32,167 bases of DNA, taken from assembly GCF_023256235.1 (NCBI RefSeq), contig NZ_JAGDWY010000081.1, forward strand, positions 1,860 through 34,026, in the 5' to 3' direction. Both the position numbers and the translations under genes were made by a program. Numbering within the stretch: position 1 is the stretch's first letter; every line of letters begins with the position of its first letter. The notes below the pieces were generated by a model that was given only the letters and a program-made list of their open reading frames with translations, was not told where the DNA came from and searched no databases. The stretch comes from Desulfurella sp. (GTDB taxonomy: Bacteria; Campylobacterota_A; Desulfurellia; Desulfurellales; Desulfurellaceae). Shown here in pieces: positions 1 through 7,017 of this stretch.

Positions 1-860
1 AAAATAATACTTATGCATAAATCAAAAATTCTTTTCAAAAATCTATTTAGAAACGATTTTAAATTGTTATTTACACTTAAAACAAAAATTTTTTCTACAA
101 AAAGATAGTTTACCTGGCTATTTAAAAGAAAAATAAAGCTCATTTTTGGTATTAAAATAATACGTTTAACCAAAGCCTGCAATTCTTTGAACAATTTAGA
201 CACTTCTTCTTCGCTTAAAGCATTTTCGTCTATTATTATTATGTCAATACCAAGCGCTTTGGTTATTTTTTTTGCATGTGTAAGTGGACTAATTGTTTTA
301 AATCCATTAATATGCTCTTTTGTTTTATTTACAAAACCTACAATATCTAAACATAAATATTTGTTGTTATTAAAACTTTGGGCAAACTTTACGCTTGTTT
401 GGCTAATGCCAACAATTAATGCTTTTTCTCTTGAAATACCAAGAAAAAATAGTAAATTTTTTAGCGCTACCCTGAATATTGGGAAGACAATTAAACTATA
501 AAAAAGCAAAAAAAATAAAAATAGTCTTGAAACAAAATCTGTAAGCTTACCAATACTAACGATTGATAGGCATACAATAAAAGCTATAAATATAGCTTTA
601 AACAGTATTTTTAGCTCATACCAGAAATGCACTTTTTTTGTATATAGGCCTTCTATTGAAAAAAAGAAAAAATACACCAAAGGCAACCAGAAAAGCTTTG
701 ACAAATAGCCGTATACAATAAATTTTGGAAGCAAAAATATATATCCAATATATTTTCTTGTATAAAAAGCCAATGCAAAAGATAAACTAAAAGCAGCAAA
801 ATCTCCAATAATCAAAATAATTGCATACAGTAACTTTTTAAATATACTAGTTTTTTGCAT
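1..860 (-). CDS. Polyprenyl-phosphate sugar transferase, 3' end missing
   Basis: Probably starts a surface glycan by moving a sugar phosphate from a nucleotide sugar to undecaprenyl phosphate at the inner membrane. The reverse strand is open from an ATG at 860 to the window edge (286 codons). The N-terminal half is very hydrophobic, with about four or five membrane segments. A soluble stretch with an LIVGI start follows, as in the nucleotide-binding-like middle domain of the WbaP/exopolysaccharide transferase family. The last residues before the edge (FLKRIFDLCISII) look like the membrane entry helix of the catalytic bacterial sugar transferase domain, which lies outside. The start codon overlaps the end of the upstream glycosyltransferase by 14 bases, so the two are co-transcribed. 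The donor sugar cannot be told without the catalytic domain. Confidence 0.8.
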   Translation of the reverse strand, partial: MQKTSIFKKLLYAIILIIGDFAAFSLSFALAFYTRKYIGYIFLLPKFIVYGYLSKLFWLPLVYFFFFSIEGLYTKKVHFWYELKILFKAIFIAFIVCLSIVSIGKLTDFVSRLFLFFLLFYSLIVFPIFRVALKNLLFFLGISREKALIVGISQTSVKFAQSFNNNKYLCLDIVGFVNKTKEHINGFKTISPLTHAKKITKALGIDIIIIDENALSEEEVSKLFKELQALVKRIILIPKMSFIFLLNSQVNYLFVEKIFVLSVNNNLKSFLNRFLKRIFDLCISII

Positions 861-1953
861 TGTATTTTTCTTCTACAAAAGCACTAAATTGTTCTTTAAA
901 ACGCTTTTTGCTAAAATTTAGAGCGTGTTTTCTAATTATTGCAGGATCAAAATTGTCTTTTTTGATCTCAAAAGCTTTTAGGGTTTCAACAATGCTGTTT
1001 ACACTTTGCTCTTCAAAAAACATACCTGTAACATTATCTACAACTGTTTCTAGGACTCCACCATTTTTGTATGCAATAACCGGAGTACCACAACTCATAG
1101 CCTCAAGTGGTACAATACCAAAGTCTTCTTTTGCTGCAAAAACAAAAGCTTTAGCTTTTTGCATATATTGCTTTAGTGTGTCAAATTTAGCATATCCAAT
1201 AATCTCTATATTTTTAGTGGCTTTTTTCTTTATAAGCTCAAACTGTGGACCATCTCCACAAACAATTAGCTTCTTTTCTGGCATATTTGAAAAAGCTTCG
1301 ACAATTAAGTCTATTTTTTTATATGGCACAAGACGGGATGCAGTTAAATAAAAATCTTCTTTTTGCTCGCACAGTTCAAATTTTTCTACATCCACAGGTG
1401 GATAAATGACTTTGCTTTGTTTGCCGTAATATTTTTTTATTCTTTTAGCTACATTGAAAGAATTTGCAACAAAATAATCTACTCTTTGAGCGCTTGCATA
1501 ATCCCATATTCTAATGTAGTGCAAAACAATTTTTGCAATCAAAGCTTTAAGACCTTTTTCCAGGTGTGCATCTTTTAGATATTCAAAATACATATCCCAT
1601 GCATAGCGCATGGGCGAGTGACAATAACAAATGTGTATTTGATCTGGGTTTACATTAACACCTTTTGCAACGGCATAGCTTGAAGAAATAATGAGGTCAT
1701 ATGCTGATAAATCAAATTGCTCAATAGCAAACGGAAAAAAAGGTAGATAACTCCTATATTTAGTTTTAGAAAAAGGTAAATTTTGAATAAATGATGTGTA
1801 TATTTTAGCACTTTCAAAAACAGAGCCTTTTAGTGCATCATCATTTTTTAATAATGTATAAATATCAGATGGGTAAAGCTCATATATACTTTCTAAAACT
1901 TTTTCTGCGCCACCCAAAATAGGCAGCCAATCGTGCACAAGCGCAACTTTCAT
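847..1953 (-). CDS. Family 4 glycosyltransferase (mannosyltransferase-like)
   Basis: Retaining GT-B glycosyltransferase, likely adding a sugar (mannose is a guess) to a lipid-linked polysaccharide on the cytoplasmic face of the inner membrane. The protein has 368 residues. An N-terminal acceptor domain begins MKVALVHDWL with a GGAE loop. A YCHSPMRYAWDMY stretch near residue 110 is typical of the WbaZ/MtfB-like subgroup. The C-terminal donor domain has an intact EX7E motif (E276 and E284) followed by the CGTPVIAY segment. I chose ATG 1953 because the family N-terminus begins there and AAGGG lies just upstream; the frame also opens from a TTG at 1992. It overlaps the following sugar transferase gene by 14 bases. 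Confidence 0.85.
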   Translation of the reverse strand: MKVALVHDWLPILGGAEKVLESIYELYPSDIYTLLKNDDALKGSVFESAKIYTSFIQNLPFSKTKYRSYLPFFPFAIEQFDLSAYDLIISSSYAVAKGVNVNPDQIHICYCHSPMRYAWDMYFEYLKDAHLEKGLKALIAKIVLHYIRIWDYASAQRVDYFVANSFNVAKRIKKYYGKQSKVIYPPVDVEKFELCEQKEDFYLTASRLVPYKKIDLIVEAFSNMPEKKLIVCGDGPQFELIKKKATKNIEIIGYAKFDTLKQYMQKAKAFVFAAKEDFGIVPLEAMSCGTPVIAYKNGGVLETVVDNVTGMFFEEQSVNSIVETLKAFEIKKDNFDPAIIRKHALNFSKKRFKEQFSAFVEEKYNAKN

Positions 1954-1963
1954 GATAACCCTT

Positions 1964-1992
1964 ATACTAATATAAAAAGAGCTTTTTTGCAA
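1964..1992 (-). promoter_or_regulatory. Possible promoter for the glycosyltransferase pair
   Basis: On the minus strand, TTGCAA (1992-1987) is followed after 17 bases by TAGTAT (1969-1964). Transcription would begin near 1957, only a few bases before the ATG at 1953. The spacing is good, but the -10 is imperfect in an AT-rich background where chance matches are common. Confidence 0.35.
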
Positions 1993-2033
1993 TTTGTTTA
2001 TTTCTAAGAAAAACTATAAAATAATAACCACGT

Positions 2034-2065
2034 GGAGATTCTTCGTCGCGCTACCCCACAATGAC
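2034..2065 (-). repeat. GTCATT...GAAGAATCTC repeat, unit 2 (diverged)
   Basis: On the minus strand this unit begins GTCATTGTGGGG and ends GACGAAGAATCTCC. It shares both ends with the copy at 2086-2123, but the middle is different and does not form the same clean hairpin. It lies about 52 bases further along, so the two are tandem copies in the same orientation. Confidence 0.6.
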
Positions 2066-2085
2066 GGGTAGGATTTATGCAGTTG

Positions 2086-2123
2086 GGAGATTCTTCGCAC
2101 ACTTTTCGTGTGCTCAGAATGAC
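2086..2123 (-). repeat. GTCATTCTGAG...GAAGAATCTC palindromic repeat, unit 1
   Basis: On the minus strand the unit reads GTCATTCTGAG, then GCACAC, a five-base loop and GTGTGC, then GAAGAATCTCC. The inner six-base arms (2097-2102 and 2108-2113) pair perfectly. Outer ATTCT/AGAAT arms (2090-2094 and 2116-2120) extend the stem past a small internal bulge. I recall very similar GTCATTCTGAGCG...GAAGAATCTC elements dispersed in intergenic regions of many unrelated bacteria. Their function is not established. Confidence 0.65.
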
Positions 2124-2283
2124 AAGAGGAAATGCCAGGCTGTTTATACATAATGTAAAAGACAAAAATATGCTAATCTACTACCATTTGATACAAAAGC
2201 TAGCATTATTAATATCATTATTGAAAAAATTTTAAAAAAACCAAAACAACAAACCAAAAAATATAGTAAACTTAAAAAAGCTA

Positions 2284-2358
2284 TGGCTGGGGTGGGAGGA
2301 TTCGAACCTCCGAATCGGGGATCCAAAGTCCCCTGCCTTACCGCTTGGCTACACCCCA
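2284..2358 (-). tRNA. tRNA-Gln (anticodon TTG)
   Basis: The minus strand folds as a full cloverleaf. It has a TGGGGTG/CACCCCA acceptor stem, D-arm GCC...GGC, anticodon stem GGGGA/TCCCC around the loop CTTTGGA (anticodon TTG, which reads CAA and CAG), T-arm GGAGG TTCGAAT CCTCC, discriminator G and an encoded CCA end. It follows spoVG by 33 bases on the same strand and may be the last element of the same transcript. A TATAAT-like sequence lies just upstream (2366-2361), but it is so close that transcription would start inside the tRNA, so I do not call it a promoter. Confidence 0.97.
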
Positions 2359-2391
2359 AAATTATATAATACTAAGCTATCAAAACTGATT

Positions 2392-2661
2392 TTAAGAATT
2401 CTGCTTTTCTATAGCTTTATTATACTCTTCTAAAACTTTTTCTTCTAGCTTTTGCCTCATTGCATTGTTTAACGGGTGAGCTATATCTTTAAATGTGCCG
2501 TCTTTCATTTTTCTGCTTGGCATTGCAACAAAAAAGCCCTTTTTGCCATTAATGATTTTTAAGTCCCTAACCAAAAAACAGTCATCAAAGGTTACAGTTG
2601 CAAATGCTTTCAGTTTTTCGTCGCCGCTTATTGGGCTGATTTTAACTTCTGTAATGTTCAT
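2392..2661 (-). CDS. spoVG: SpoVG family RNA/DNA-binding regulator
   Basis: Small nucleic-acid-binding regulator of 89 residues, the usual SpoVG length. The N-terminus MNITEVKISPI and the motifs DDCFLVRDLKII, FVAMPSRK and DIAHPLN are family hallmarks. SpoVG was named for sporulation and septation in Bacillus, but it occurs widely in non-sporulating bacteria, where it binds RNA or DNA. It starts inside the last 20 bases of ispE, with AAGG about eight bases before the ATG. The ispE-spoVG order is also seen in Firmicutes, so the neighbourhood is conserved. Its targets here are unknown. Confidence 0.95.
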   Translation of the reverse strand: MNITEVKISPISGDEKLKAFATVTFDDCFLVRDLKIINGKKGFFVAMPSRKMKDGTFKDIAHPLNNAMRQKLEEKVLEEYNKAIEKQNS

Positions 2662-3496
2662 ACAAAAACCTTCCCTCGTTATTTAATATTGTTGCTTTCT
2701 TTATAAAGTAAGACTCGTCAAAGACAGAGATAATCTGATCTGCACTGCTTTGCGCAAAAGCAAAAATACTTGAGCCGCTGCCACAAAGTAGAGCGTTTTG
2801 AACAATCTCGTAAACTTTTAGCTTTATACGCTCTAAAACAGGGTAGAGCTTAAATACGCTACTTTCTAAGTCGTTGTGCATAACTGCCAGGGGTCCGCCT
2901 TTATTCAATTTATCCACCAGTTTCATTCTATTGATATTGTTATGTTTTGTCAATATTAAATTGCTGTAAGCTAATTTTGTACTAACGCCAAAAGGGGGTT
3001 TGATGATAATTATATCTTCGGGCAAAAAAGTATAGTTAAGTTTATAGGCTTTTTCACCCCTTGAGCATACAATGCACGCATTTTGGTATAAAAACAGCAC
3101 ACAATCGCTACCCAGGCTTGAAGCCAAACTAACAAGTTCATCAAAGCTTAGTGGATATTCATACATTTTATTTAAAGCCAAAAGTACATATGCTGCATTT
3201 GAACTACCCCCACCAAGTCCTGCCTGAAGGGGTATATTTTTTTCTATATCTATCTGAACCGCATCTTTAATGTGGCATTGCTCAAAAAACGCTTTTGCTG
3301 CCCTGTAGGCCAGGTTTTGTTCATTGTTTATGCTATCTATGCTTGTTAATACGCTTAAAGTTTTTGAAGGCTTAATTTCAATAGTATCAAACAGATCAAT
3401 TTTTGTTACAAGAGAAACTATATTATGGTAGCCATCGTTTCTTTTATCCAAAACATAAAGGGCTAAATTGATTTTTGCATAAGACTTGACAATCAC
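2642..3496 (-). CDS. ispE: 4-diphosphocytidyl-2-C-methyl-D-erythritol kinase
   Basis: Phosphorylates the 2-hydroxyl of 4-diphosphocytidyl-2-C-methyl-D-erythritol with ATP, the fourth step of the MEP isoprenoid pathway in the cytoplasm. At 284 residues it has normal length. GHMP-kinase features are visible: AKINLAL at the start with the active-site Lys, the glycine-rich ATP loop GLGGGSSNAA near residue 95, the LGSDC segment with the catalytic Asp near residue 130, and CGSGSS near the C-terminus. Its ATG overlaps the deaminase stop by four bases (ATGA), and its end overlaps spoVG by 20 bases. Together with the polyprenyl synthetase at 26197-27144, it shows the cell makes isoprenoids by the MEP route. 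Confidence 0.96.
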   Translation of the reverse strand: MIVKSYAKINLALYVLDKRNDGYHNIVSLVTKIDLFDTIEIKPSKTLSVLTSIDSINNEQNLAYRAAKAFFEQCHIKDAVQIDIEKNIPLQAGLGGGSSNAAYVLLALNKMYEYPLSFDELVSLASSLGSDCVLFLYQNACIVCSRGEKAYKLNYTFLPEDIIIIKPPFGVSTKLAYSNLILTKHNNINRMKLVDKLNKGGPLAVMHNDLESSVFKLYPVLERIKLKVYEIVQNALLCGSGSSIFAFAQSSADQIISVFDESYFIKKATILNNEGRFLYEHYRS

Positions 3497-4743
3497 AGGC
3501 TTCCAATCTTTTTTGCAATTTGAGCTACATTGAATTTGACTTCTTCAACATCTACGCTTGTAAATTCTTTATTTTTGTAAATTATTTTCCCATCAATTAT
3601 AACTGTGTCAACACTTTTTGAGTTTGCAGCATATGAGAGGTAAGAAGCTGGATTATACATAGGTAGTGCTTCAATTGCATTTAAATCAAACAAAACAACA
3701 TCGGCTAGTTTTCCTTCAAAAAGCCCCACATCAAAAAAACCACCAAAATTTTGAAGCATTCTAACCGCAAGCTTTGCATTCATAAAAGAAGGGTTAAATA
3801 GTTTTTGAAGCAAAGCAGCGGTCCTTAACTCTTCCAATATATCCAGATTGTTGTTGCTTGCGCACCCATCTGTACCAAGCAAAACAGATACGCCTTTTTG
3901 TATCATCTTGCAAACATTTGCTATGCCACTTGATAGCTTTAGATTACTTTGAGGATTGTGTATAACATGTGCATTTTTTTTGCTTATTAAATCTATTTCG
4001 GCTTCTGTTAAATGCGTGCAATGAGCCAGGTAAGTGTTTTTATTCAAAAGCCCAATCTCATCTAAAACAAAAGCACCGTTTTGGCCGTATTTTGATAAAA
4101 TTGTGTTTACTTCATTCATATTTTCTGATAGGTGTATTTGAATATAATCATTAGAGTCGATCGTGCTCGCTAACTGCTCCAGATCGTTTTTTTCTACAGT
4201 ATATAGGGAATGAGGCGCAAAAGAAACTTTCACTTTTGGGTTATTTTTATATTTTTCTTTCAACTGGAGTGTCTTTTTTAAACCTTCTTTGAAACTTGCG
4301 CAAAATGGTGTTTCAAATGACAGCAAACCTTCGCCAATAACAACTCTTAAGCCTACATCTAAAGCGCTTTGTGCCACTTCATCTTCAAAAAAATACATAT
4401 CCATAAAGCCTGTGGTGCCACATGATACCATTTCCAAACAAGCAAGCTTTGAACACCAGTAAACCATGTGTTTATCAACATACTTTGCTTCAAGCTTAAA
4501 AATCTTATCAAGCCAATCCTGCAAACTAAGATCGTCCTGATAGCCTCTAAAAAGTGTCATGGCAGCATGTGTATGAGCGTTAAAAAAACCAGAAACTGCA
4601 AGTTTGTCACTGGCATCAATTATGATAGTATCTGGCGGTAAATCAACTTTAATGTCGCTTTGGACTTTTAGAATCCTATTTTCTTCAATAAGTATAGATG
4701 TTCTAAATCCGTCTAAGTTAAGTGCGTTTTTTATTAAAATCAT
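3493..4743 (-). CDS. mtaD: 5-methylthioadenosine/S-adenosylhomocysteine deaminase
   Basis: Amidohydrolase of the MtaD/SsnA/TrzN group, expected to deaminate 5'-methylthioadenosine and S-adenosylhomocysteine to the inosyl products. The protein has 416 residues. Metal ligands are visible in FNAHTHAAM (H57, H59), in the HLSEN segment near residue 205 and in LGTDGCASNN near residue 290. The C-terminal NPASYLSYAANSKSVDTVIIDGK stretch is the returning beta-sandwich domain. The gene starts 26 bases inside the upstream phosphorylase gene, and this tight coupling suggests the two enzymes act in sequence. Guanine or other purine deaminases share the fold, so the exact substrate is inferred. Confidence 0.85.
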   Translation of the reverse strand: MILIKNALNLDGFRTSILIEENRILKVQSDIKVDLPPDTIIIDASDKLAVSGFFNAHTHAAMTLFRGYQDDLSLQDWLDKIFKLEAKYVDKHMVYWCSKLACLEMVSCGTTGFMDMYFFEDEVAQSALDVGLRVVIGEGLLSFETPFCASFKEGLKKTLQLKEKYKNNPKVKVSFAPHSLYTVEKNDLEQLASTIDSNDYIQIHLSENMNEVNTILSKYGQNGAFVLDEIGLLNKNTYLAHCTHLTEAEIDLISKKNAHVIHNPQSNLKLSSGIANVCKMIQKGVSVLLGTDGCASNNNLDILEELRTAALLQKLFNPSFMNAKLAVRMLQNFGGFFDVGLFEGKLADVVLFDLNAIEALPMYNPASYLSYAANSKSVDTVIIDGKIIYKNKEFTSVDVEEVKFNVAQIAKKIGSL

Positions 4744-5503
4744 TTTTTAACAAGAAATCATCAAGCAAAACAGATAGTTTTTTTGAAGCTAAATTTGCTT
4801 GATTTATTACCTCCTCTATGGGTATTTTGCCCATACAATCGGGTTTATTTACATTAGTTATGATAGATATACCAAGCACATCAATACCAAAAAATCTTGA
4901 TACTATCGTCTCATTTATAAGGCTCATTGCTACGCAGCTTGCACCAATCAATCTTAAAAATCTTGTTTCAGCAGGTGTCTCAAGCGATGGGCCGCTAACA
5001 CCAACATATACACCTTCTTTTAAATCTATTGAAAGTCTCAAAGCACTTTCTTTAAGTTTTTCTATGTAATATGGACTGTATGCATCAACCATATCAACAA
5101 ATTTATTATCAGAATCAATACCTATTAAGGGGTTTGTATTTGTTAGGTTTATGTGATCTCTTATAACCATTAAATCACCTTTTTTAAAAAACGGATCAAG
5201 GCCTCCAGTTGAATTTGTAAGTATCATAAGCTTTGGATCAGTTTTGCAAAGGATTTCAGGCAAAGCCCTGAGTTTTGAAGGACTTAAGCCTTCGTAGTAG
5301 TGGAAACGACCATTTGCTACAATAATGCGCAAATTGTTACCTTCAAATATTTCAAAATAGCCTTTATGAGAAGAAGTTGTAGGTTTTGGCAAATCAAACT
5401 CACTGTAATCTATCTGCTTTTTCTTTGTAAATGATTTTAAATCGAATTTTATACCAGTACCTGTTATGATACAAATATCAGACTTTCCAAGCTTACTTTC
5501 CAT
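4718..5503 (-). CDS. Purine nucleoside phosphorylase, possibly methylthioinosine-specific
   Basis: Trimeric PNP/MTAP-family phosphorylase that cleaves a purine nucleoside with phosphate to base and (deoxy)ribose 1-phosphate. It has 261 residues. Visible motifs are GRFHYYEG (residues 65-72), TNSTGGLDPFFKKGDLMVI (96-114), DHINLTNTNPL, GPSLETPAE (171-179) and ITNVN. The 6-oxopurine-binding Glu (E175) and Asn (N217) are present, so inosine/guanosine-type bases fit. The His that normally holds the 5'-hydroxyl (the H in the HEEV/HDEV stretch of typical PNPs) is Ile229 here, as expected for a 5'-methylthio substrate. The downstream MTA deaminase would supply methylthioinosine. The start is set by AAGGCAG ahead of the ATG at 5503, which overlaps ybgC by 11 bases. 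Confidence 0.85.
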   Translation of the reverse strand: MESKLGKSDICIITGTGIKFDLKSFTKKKQIDYSEFDLPKPTTSSHKGYFEIFEGNNLRIIVANGRFHYYEGLSPSKLRALPEILCKTDPKLMILTNSTGGLDPFFKKGDLMVIRDHINLTNTNPLIGIDSDNKFVDMVDAYSPYYIEKLKESALRLSIDLKEGVYVGVSGPSLETPAETRFLRLIGASCVAMSLINETIVSRFFGIDVLGISIITNVNKPDCMGKIPIEEVINQANLASKKLSVLLDDFLLKNDFNKKRT

Positions 5504-5876
5504 ATAACTGCCTTATGCTTTGAGGTAGTTTTATAGGCTTTGAGTCTTTTATAAGGGCAGACAAAATATCTATCGTTGCGCGTATTTCTTTATTTACAAG
5601 CAAATTAAACTTTAATGTCAAACTGGCATTTTTAACTTCAGAAACCTCAACATCTACCTCAACATATTCTCCTAAATATATAGGCTTTTTGTAGTATGCA
5701 TTAACGCGGCTAACTACAAGCAAAACCCCTTCATTGTGAAGTTTAAACAAATCTATGCCATTTTGTAAAAAATACTCTTGTTTTGCGCGCTCGCATAATT
5801 TTAAGTAATTCGCATAATAAACAACACCACCTGCATCCGTATCATCATAGTAAATACGCGTTTTGTAGCTAATCAT
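5493..5876 (-). CDS. ybgC: YbgC-family acyl-CoA thioesterase
   Basis: Hot-dog fold thioesterase of 127 residues, cleaving acyl-CoA or acyl-ACP thioesters in the cytoplasm. The signature YYDDTDAGGVVYYANYL (residues 9-25) holds the catalytic Asp14, and ERAKQEYF follows. The frame is open upstream to 5930, inside pgi, but the family begins at MISYKTRIYY, and AAAGG sits upstream of the ATG at 5876, so I use that start. It overlaps the end of pgi by 8 bases and punA-like by 11. In many Gram-negatives this gene heads the tol-pal cluster. Here there is no tol gene nearby, so a Tol-Pal link is not supported by context. Confidence 0.88.
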   Translation of the reverse strand: MISYKTRIYYDDTDAGGVVYYANYLKLCERAKQEYFLQNGIDLFKLHNEGVLLVVSRVNAYYKKPIYLGEYVEVDVEVSEVKNASLTLKFNLLVNKEIRATIDILSALIKDSKPIKLPQSIRQLYGK

Positions 5877-7014
5877 TTTGTAACCTTTCTTTTGTATATT
5901 TTTTGCCAAGCTCAACACCTGGCTGATCAAATGGGTTTATTTTCCAGAACTCTCCAACTTTTGCTGTTGTAATCATGAGAGAACAAAAAAATGCACCTAA
6001 AGTAAACTCGTCTATTTTTTCAAGAAAAATCTCGGCGGTTGGCACATTTGACTCATCAAGGGCTTTTTTTGTTGATTGTTTTTCAATCTCCATAATTTTT
6101 GCAATGGATTTGCCTTTTAAATAGCTAAATGGCTCGTAAGCTTGTTCAATTATGTAATCAACATCTGAGATTGTATCCAAAAATACAATAAGCTTATCTT
6201 TTATGCCTTCCTGATAAAGTTGCAACTGGGAATGCTGATCTGTTGTGCCAAGCGCTTTTATGGGGGTTTGGCCAAGATTATTTTTGCCAAGGCTTTCTGC
6301 CCAAAGCTGTCTAAACCAATCTGCAACTAAAAAAAGCCTATCTTTATAGGCAAACATAACTAATACTTTGCATCTATCGTACGTACTTACAACAAGGTTT
6401 GCCAAATCTATAGGAAACCCCCACTTATCGCGTGTTTTTCTTACAGCTTCTTTTGCCCCTTCAATGTAGGATGCTATATCAAAACCAAAAAAAGCCATGG
6501 GTAAAAGTGCAACACTTGTAAATGCGCTGTAGCGACCGCCTACTTCTTTTGGTATATCAAATATTTTGTAGTTGTTTTGCATGCCAAATTTTCTCAAAAA
6601 AGTATCAGTGTTGTCTGTGCTTATTACAATATTTGCATTTTTAACATGTTGTTTTATGACAAATAATTGCGATAGGGTTTCTATGGTAGATCCAGATTTT
6701 GACACAACATGAAAAACAGTATCGGCTGGGTCAAGCTCCAATACCGTTTTTAGTCTTTGTGGGTCAATATTATCCAGACAAAAATATCTTTTATCTGGTT
6801 TTTCTTTTTGTAAAAAAGAAATGGCGGCGCTTGCTGCCAAAGCAGAGCCGCCTATGCCTAATTGAACAAAATTTCTTACTTTAAGCGATTTTGCAAAACT
6901 AACTATCTCTTCGATATTTGCCTTGCACAAGTTTTGAGAAAATGCATAATTAACGCTTGTATCACTAATGAGTTTTTGATAGTTAACATCAGTTTTAAAT
7001 ACTATATTATTCAT
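5869..7014 (-). CDS. pgi: Glucose-6-phosphate isomerase
   Basis: Interconverts glucose 6-phosphate and fructose 6-phosphate in glycolysis or gluconeogenesis. At 381 residues it is much shorter than the roughly 550-residue E. coli enzyme and matches the short form found in several anaerobes and Campylobacterota. Visible motifs are FVQLGIGGSALA (phosphate-sugar binding), VSKSGSTIET near residue 105, GGRYSAFT, and TTDQHSQLQLYQEG near residue 260 with the catalytic His. The C-terminus ends GVELGKKYTKERLQND, with the family's conserved Lys. The ATG lies three bases after the fba stop, so aldolase and isomerase are translated from one message. Confidence 0.95.
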   Translation of the reverse strand: MNNIVFKTDVNYQKLISDTSVNYAFSQNLCKANIEEIVSFAKSLKVRNFVQLGIGGSALAASAAISFLQKEKPDKRYFCLDNIDPQRLKTVLELDPADTVFHVVSKSGSTIETLSQLFVIKQHVKNANIVISTDNTDTFLRKFGMQNNYKIFDIPKEVGGRYSAFTSVALLPMAFFGFDIASYIEGAKEAVRKTRDKWGFPIDLANLVVSTYDRCKVLVMFAYKDRLFLVADWFRQLWAESLGKNNLGQTPIKALGTTDQHSQLQLYQEGIKDKLIVFLDTISDVDYIIEQAYEPFSYLKGKSIAKIMEIEKQSTKKALDESNVPTAEIFLEKIDEFTLGAFFCSLMITTAKVGEFWKINPFDQPGVELGKKYTKERLQND

Positions 7015-7017
7015 TTT

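Larger units (their letters stand above)
1954..2283. other. Non-coding stretch between glycan genes and tRNA-Gln
   Basis: These 330 bases hold no credible gene. From right to left they contain T-rich sequence just after the tRNA (on the minus strand), an AT-rich stretch, two tandem repeat units (2086-2123 and 2034-2065), and the possible promoter of the glycosyltransferase. No clear hairpin-plus-T-run terminator was found after the tRNA, only a six-T run right behind its CCA end. Confidence 0.75.

Noticed and set aside
187-501. A 104-codon plus-strand open frame at the left end
   Set aside because: It lies opposite the sugar transferase, whose frame is open across the whole stretch with recognisable family features. 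No ribosome site.
2144-2359. A 71-codon minus-strand open frame
   Set aside because: It covers tRNA-Gln on the same strand; the first part is just the tRNA translated, so it is not a gene.
2361-2366. TATAAT on the minus strand ahead of tRNA-Gln
   Set aside because: It ends two bases before the tRNA, so the start would fall inside the mature tRNA; no -35 at proper distance.
2910-2918. TTATCCACC, one base from a DnaA box; another at 10727-10735
   Set aside because: Single, scattered matches inside ispE and dapA. No cluster and no AT-rich unwinding region, so not an origin, even though recF-gyrB-gyrA suggests one beyond the right edge.
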